Shown here piece by piece: positions 30,663-33,625 of a stretch of DNA of 33,625 nt. Position 1 is the stretch's first letter. Each line of letters opens with the position of its first letter. Source of the stretch: a bacterium. Lineage in GTDB: Bacteria > Cyanobacteriota > Vampirovibrionia > Gastranaerophilales > Gastranaerophilaceae. The stretch is taken from positions 1 through 33,625 of the forward strand of contig JAFSWA010000017.1 in NCBI GenBank assembly GCA_017444705.1. The letters run 5' to 3'. Position numbers and translations under genes: made by a program. The notes beneath the pieces were generated by a model. It worked only from the letters and a program-made list of their open reading frames with translations, had not been told where the DNA came from and searched no databases.

Positions 30663-31493
30663 ATGGCAGATGGAGTACAAGCACCCGCAAGAGGAAGGGC
30701 GAGTTTTTTACAAAATAATTTTATTAGAATGGTTGCCAAACAACAAATGCAAGAAATAGGTCAACAATATTTGGATTTCTTAAATCAAAGCGGTTTTACA
30801 CCGAATGCGATTAGAGCAAGATTTGGCTTGGCACCGTTACCGCAAGGGGGACAAGGTTACCCGCAACAGTATGGACCGATATCACCTGTGCAGCAGGCTC
30901 AAATTCAGGATATAGAAGAATTAAGGGCACAAGTTAAAGAATTAACAAACATGTTCAAAGTAATTCTTACGCAATTGGGAATATTAAAGCCTGAAACTGC
31001 AAAACCGGAAGTAAAAGTTTTGGCAGACAATAAGACAACTCAACAGGCTGTTGAGGCAAAAACTCAACCCGTAGTTGAAGATAAAACTGTAACCAAAGAC
31101 CAAATGGATGCAAGATTTAACGCAGCAGATGTAAACGGTGACAAAACTGTAACACTTGATGAATACAAAGAGTATTATGCAGCACGTGTTGCAAGAGAAA
31201 CAGGCAAAACTTTTGATAAAAATGATGCTGAATTAGCAAAAATTTATAAAGAAGCAGAAAATGTATTTAATGCTATTGCAGAAATAGATGCTGCAACCGG
31301 TGAACTCACACTTTCAAAAGACAGATTTGACAAAATTGTAAAATACTATGACTCAAAAGATGGTGAAGCAGACGGAAAAATCAACGAAAGCTCCATTGTT
31401 AAAGACATAGACGCAGTAAAAGGAAAAGGAGGAACTATTACAACAGCAACAGGAAAATCGCTTGAAGAAGTTTTGAAAAACATAGTTGCTTAA
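30663..31493 (+). CDS. EF-hand domain protein with a Gln/Pro-rich middle
   Basis: 276 residues. The N-terminal region (1-55) is helical (FLQNNFIRMVAKQQMQEIGQ). A Q/G/P-rich linker (55-80) and a coiled-coil stretch (DIEELRAQVKELTNMFKVIL) follow. From about 145 there are calcium-binding loops: DVNGDKTVTLDE is a canonical EF-hand (D-x-N-x-D-x-T-x-x-x-x-E), a second degenerate loop is AATGELTLSKD, and DSKDGEADGKINES is an expanded loop. No signal peptide or membrane span. The Shine-Dalgarno AGGAGG (30648-30653) is perfect, suggesting strong expression. Closed by a hairpin that also houses the kdsC promoter. Role unknown; calcium binding is inferred from the loop. Confidence 0.82.
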   Translation: MADGVQAPARGRASFLQNNFIRMVAKQQMQEIGQQYLDFLNQSGFTPNAIRARFGLAPLPQGGQGYPQQYGPISPVQQAQIQDIEELRAQVKELTNMFKVILTQLGILKPETAKPEVKVLADNKTTQQAVEAKTQPVVEDKTVTKDQMDARFNAADVNGDKTVTLDEYKEYYAARVARETGKTFDKNDAELAKIYKEAENVFNAIAEIDAATGELTLSKDRFDKIVKYYDSKDGEADGKINESSIVKDIDAVKGKGGTITTATGKSLEEVLKNIVA

Positions 31494-31510
31494 TTTAAAA
31501 AATCTAAAAA

Positions 31511-31539
31511 TTGATAAAAATCCTTTTGTATAATATAAT
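31511..31539 (+). promoter_or_regulatory. kdsC promoter embedded in the upstream terminator
   Basis: TTGATA (31511-31516), 17-bp spacer, TATAAT (31534-31539). The -10 box is exactly the loop of the terminator hairpin. Expected start near 31546, giving a leader of about 14 nt with AAAGGG as Shine-Dalgarno. Confidence 0.65.
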
Positions 31540-31558
31540 TTATACAAAGGGATTTTTT
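31517..31558 (+). terminator. Terminator of the EF-hand gene, overlapping the kdsC Shine-Dalgarno
   Basis: Left arm 31517-31533 (AAAATCCTTTTGTATAA) pairs with 31540-31556 (TTATACAAAGGGATTTT), with a single G-U wobble; a run of T to 31558 ends 1 base before the kdsC ATG at 31560. Confidence 0.75.
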
Positions 31559-31559
31559 C

Positions 31560-32057
31560 ATGAAACCGCAATTAGATTTAGGCTCATCAATAAAACTTAT
31601 AGTGACTGATTTTGACGGAATTTTGACTGACGGTTCAATTTATGTTCACGAGGACGGTACAACCTCTAAAAAATTGAACTACAAGGATTTAATGGGTATT
31701 TTTCAGGCAATTAAATCGGGAATTAATATTGCAATAATTTCCGGTGATAAATCAAAAGCAATAGATATTTTGAAAGAAAAATGTCCTACAATTGATACAT
31801 ATCAAAATATCAGAATAAAGATTGACATATTAAAAGACCTTGTGGATAAGTATTATCTTACCCCTGATGAAGTTGTTTATATCGGTGATGATATTAATGA
31901 CATTATCTGTCTTGAAACCGTAAAATATAAGGTAACGGTTCCGAATGCAAATTGGCAGGTTAAAAAAATTCCCGATATTCAAATTACCCAAAATAACGGT
32001 GGTGACGGAGCTTTCAGAGAAGTTGTCGATTCGATAATTTTTTCACGGATAAATTAA
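31560..32057 (+). CDS. kdsC: KDO-8-phosphate phosphatase (KdsC-type HAD hydrolase)
   Basis: 165 residues, cap-less HAD phosphatase. Motif I is TDFDGILTDGS with the nucleophile Asp17 and Asp19; motif II IAIISGDKS; motif III/IV lysine region then YIGDDINDIICL; tail NNGGDGAFREVVD. Length and motifs fit the KdsC tetramer family that removes phosphate from 3-deoxy-D-manno-octulosonate-8-phosphate for LPS core synthesis. Related sialic-acid or NeuA-type phosphatases share the fold, but the short length and GAFREV ending favour KdsC. AAAGGG Shine-Dalgarno, 8 nt spacing. Monocistronic here; KdsA/B are not in the window. Confidence 0.88.
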   Translation: MKPQLDLGSSIKLIVTDFDGILTDGSIYVHEDGTTSKKLNYKDLMGIFQAIKSGINIAIISGDKSKAIDILKEKCPTIDTYQNIRIKIDILKDLVDKYYLTPDEVVYIGDDINDIICLETVKYKVTVPNANWQVKKIPDIQITQNNGGDGAFREVVDSIIFSRIN

Positions 32058-32489
32058 ATTAATATTCTGAAAGAGTTACCGGCAGATTTTGTGACAAATT
32101 TGAGAAAAATTTTCCCAAAAGCGGACTAAAATATTTCATAAAATTTGTATAATGTGAATACAAAAATGAATATTTTTAAAAATATGGAGAAATGAAAATA
32201 TATTTAAAGTTACTCCCAACGAAGCATTTCGCTATGCAAAACTTACATTTTCTATTTTATTTTCAAGGTGTTGCACTTCTAATTAGAAAAAATCGTTTCT
32301 ATTAATGTAAAGTAATATTACAAAATAAGTTTTTTGTTAACAATTGTAAATTCTTAAAAAATATTGCTATTACTGACAATAAGCCGTATAATAAGATATT
32401 CCCACTTGAAAAAATCCAATAAAAAGTATATAATATATGATGTATATACTCTAATATATAAAAGTGTACTTTTAAAAAAGGATAATGTG
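32058..32489 (+). other. AT-rich non-coding stretch upstream of the pilin-like gene
   Basis: 432 bp. No terminator hairpin is clear after kdsC. A 37-codon frame at 32194 has no proper ribosome-binding spacing. The only supported site is the promoter at 32406-32434. TTACA/TGTAA half-sites near 32310-32330 are unpaired. Confidence 0.55.
32406..32434 (+). promoter_or_regulatory. Promoter of the pilin-like gene
   Basis: TTGAAA (32406-32411), 17-bp spacer, TATAAT (32429-32434). Leader of about 50 nt; AAGG lies 8 nt before ATG 32490. Confidence 0.65.
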
Positions 32490-33625
32490 ATGAAAGATTT
32501 TGTGATTAAGAAATTTACGGAAATGAAAAAAGCTTATTTGAATGGTGCGGCTCACTCGTACGGCTTTACACTCGCTGAAATTACGGTCGTGTTGATTGTA
32601 ATGACGGCTATAATATTGCTTGCAGGCAGAATGGCTTTGTCAGACAGACAAAACGAGTATGACGCAAAATTCAACAAGATTTCATCAAATATTTCATCAA
32701 ATATAAACGCTGACCTTATTTCAAAAACAGGTTTCAGATTCCCGGATTATGATAATAATAATGACGATTTTCAAGACGCAGTAGTGAAAAACCTAAATAA
32801 TCAAGAATGTACTGATTGTTGGCAATACACGCTTGAAAATCCCGACAAATGGACTTTTTATAAACTCAAAGACGGGTCAGTAATAGCTGTAAATAAAGAA
32901 AGTACAGATGTATGGATAGATGTAAACGGAACAAAAGGCCCTAATACTGAGGGCAAAGATGTAAGAGAATATAACCATCCGAGCGAAAGAACAACCTTAG
33001 CTTCCGCTCATATTACTCCTAATGAACCTGATGGTCCTAACCCTCCTCCTGATGAGCCTACACATTGCCTTTGTGATGGAAATAAGGCAATAGGATACAC
33101 TTTTAATTCCGATGACTTTAAATATACATGTGTAGCAACGGGTAGTGATAGTTGCGATTACCAAAAAGCTTGTGTTGATAATATTCCAAAACCGATGTAC
33201 AAACATGGGGCTAATGAAGTTAAACCTGCTTTAAACGATTGTGTATGGTCTGCAACCTGTCCTACAAGCGGAAACAGAAAAGGCGAGGCAGTTTTTGCGA
33301 ATAATACATGGGATTGTCCTTGCAGAAATAAGGCAAAAACAGTTGATTCAACAGTAGATAAAGCAGTACAAAATTCTGAATCATGCGAATGGTCATATAT
33401 ATGTAAAAATTCAGAAAAGAGAGACCCTATTGAAAATGCGACAGCTGTAACATGCTTGTGTAAGAACAGAGATGAATCAAACCATGAAACATCAACAGAA
33501 AAAACAGTAAGCTGGAGTTTAAGTGACAATTGTGATTGGTCTTGCAGTAATTCACGTACAAACCCGGGAGACAATTATCATACTTATTATGAACAAAAAA
33601 CAAATTGCGATTGGGATAAGAAAAA
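32490..33625 (+). CDS. Type IV pilin-like protein with periodic cysteine pairs (3' end beyond window)
   Basis: 378 codons are visible with no stop before the window edge. Type IV prepilin N-terminus: short leader ending SYG (Gly25), then FTLAEITVVLIVMTAI with Phe26 at +1 and Glu30 at +5, the prepilin-peptidase and assembly signature. A hydrophobic helix and an acidic/polar globular part follow. From residue 193 the protein is cysteine-rich: C193-x-C195, C221-x5-C227, C251-x5-C257, C276-x-C278, C299-x5-C305, C322-x-C324, C348-x3-C352, C373. CxC and C-x-W-S-x-x-C units alternate about every 24 residues, implying a repeat array held by disulfides and exposed on the surface. Probably a pseudopilin or adhesive pilin. 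Own promoter; neighbours unknown. Confidence 0.85.
   Translation, partial: MKDFVIKKFTEMKKAYLNGAAHSYGFTLAEITVVLIVMTAIILLAGRMALSDRQNEYDAKFNKISSNISSNINADLISKTGFRFPDYDNNNDDFQDAVVKNLNNQECTDCWQYTLENPDKWTFYKLKDGSVIAVNKESTDVWIDVNGTKGPNTEGKDVREYNHPSERTTLASAHITPNEPDGPNPPPDEPTHCLCDGNKAIGYTFNSDDFKYTCVATGSDSCDYQKACVDNIPKPMYKHGANEVKPALNDCVWSATCPTSGNRKGEAVFANNTWDCPCRNKAKTVDSTVDKAVQNSESCEWSYICKNSEKRDPIENATAVTCLCKNRDESNHETSTEKTVSWSLSDNCDWSCSNSRTNPGDNYHTYYEQKTNCDWDKK

Noticed and set aside
32194..32307. A 37-codon frame upstream of the pilin-like gene
   Set aside because: The Shine-Dalgarno spacing is only 3 nt, there is no homology-like pattern, and it lies in AT-rich intergenic DNA.
32997..33574. Minus-strand open frames of 69 and 138 codons
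   Set aside because: They are antisense shadows of the pilin-like coding sequence, which has the prepilin signature and an own promoter.

Overview
The window is AT-rich bacterial DNA. The envelope genes (kdsC-type phosphatase, heptose-kinase-like PfkB protein, O-antigen ligase/polymerase) point to a Gram-negative cell with lipopolysaccharide. Several features together suggest a gut bacterium of the non-photosynthetic sister group of Cyanobacteria (Gastranaerophilales / 'Melainabacteria'): many small lineage-restricted proteins starting with a [N/K][V/I][S/N]F[G/K] motif, a short-type GT35 protein with a GH57 branching enzyme, a Cys-rich type IV pilin-like protein, and direct repeats matching the cyanobacterial HLR1 (RpaB) consensus. 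This placement is inference; no rRNA gene is present.

Layout. 1-3200 is a mobile or decayed region. It holds the tail of an unknown gene, a small MerR-like protein and a large serine recombinase whose last 12 codons are antisense to an intact tRNA-Asn(GTT), and then a frame-broken remnant of a phage structural/polyvalent protein. 3201-8270 carries lineage-specific surface or membrane proteins and an aminotransferase / alpha-beta hydrolase / small membrane protein operon on the minus strand. 8271-9112 is a non-coding stretch with a large nested palindromic repeat and the regulatory region of the glucan phosphorylase-like gene (9113). A patatin (10860) follows, then isopropylmalate/homocitrate-type genes (12049-14854, minus) separated by a cluster of dispersed repeats. 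14926-21245 is a minus-strand series: sugar kinase, DUF4330-like protein, O-antigen ligase/polymerase, gltA, DciA-like DUF721 and ComM.

21312-27203 carries a DUF429-like protein, an M48 protease, a pair of small motif proteins (the second interrupted by an in-frame UGA), the GH57 branching enzyme, a DUF378 protein, and a tandem array of three small [V/I]SFG paralogues. 27382-33625 carries gap, an iron-type DtxR regulator with tandem operators over its own promoter, anmK, an FtsB/DivIC-like protein, an EF-hand protein, kdsC (its promoter lies inside the preceding terminator) and the 5' part of a pilin-like protein with periodic cysteines.

How it fits together. Storage-polysaccharide metabolism appears at two separated loci, the GT35 protein and the GH57 enzyme. 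Both carry the same upstream module: a palindrome AGTGTA-N5-TACACT followed by TTACA direct repeats. The most unusual points are this shared regulatory module, loss of the PLP lysine in the GT35 protein, the VSFG small-protein family, the recombinase reading into tRNA-Asn, and the promoter nested in a terminator at kdsC.
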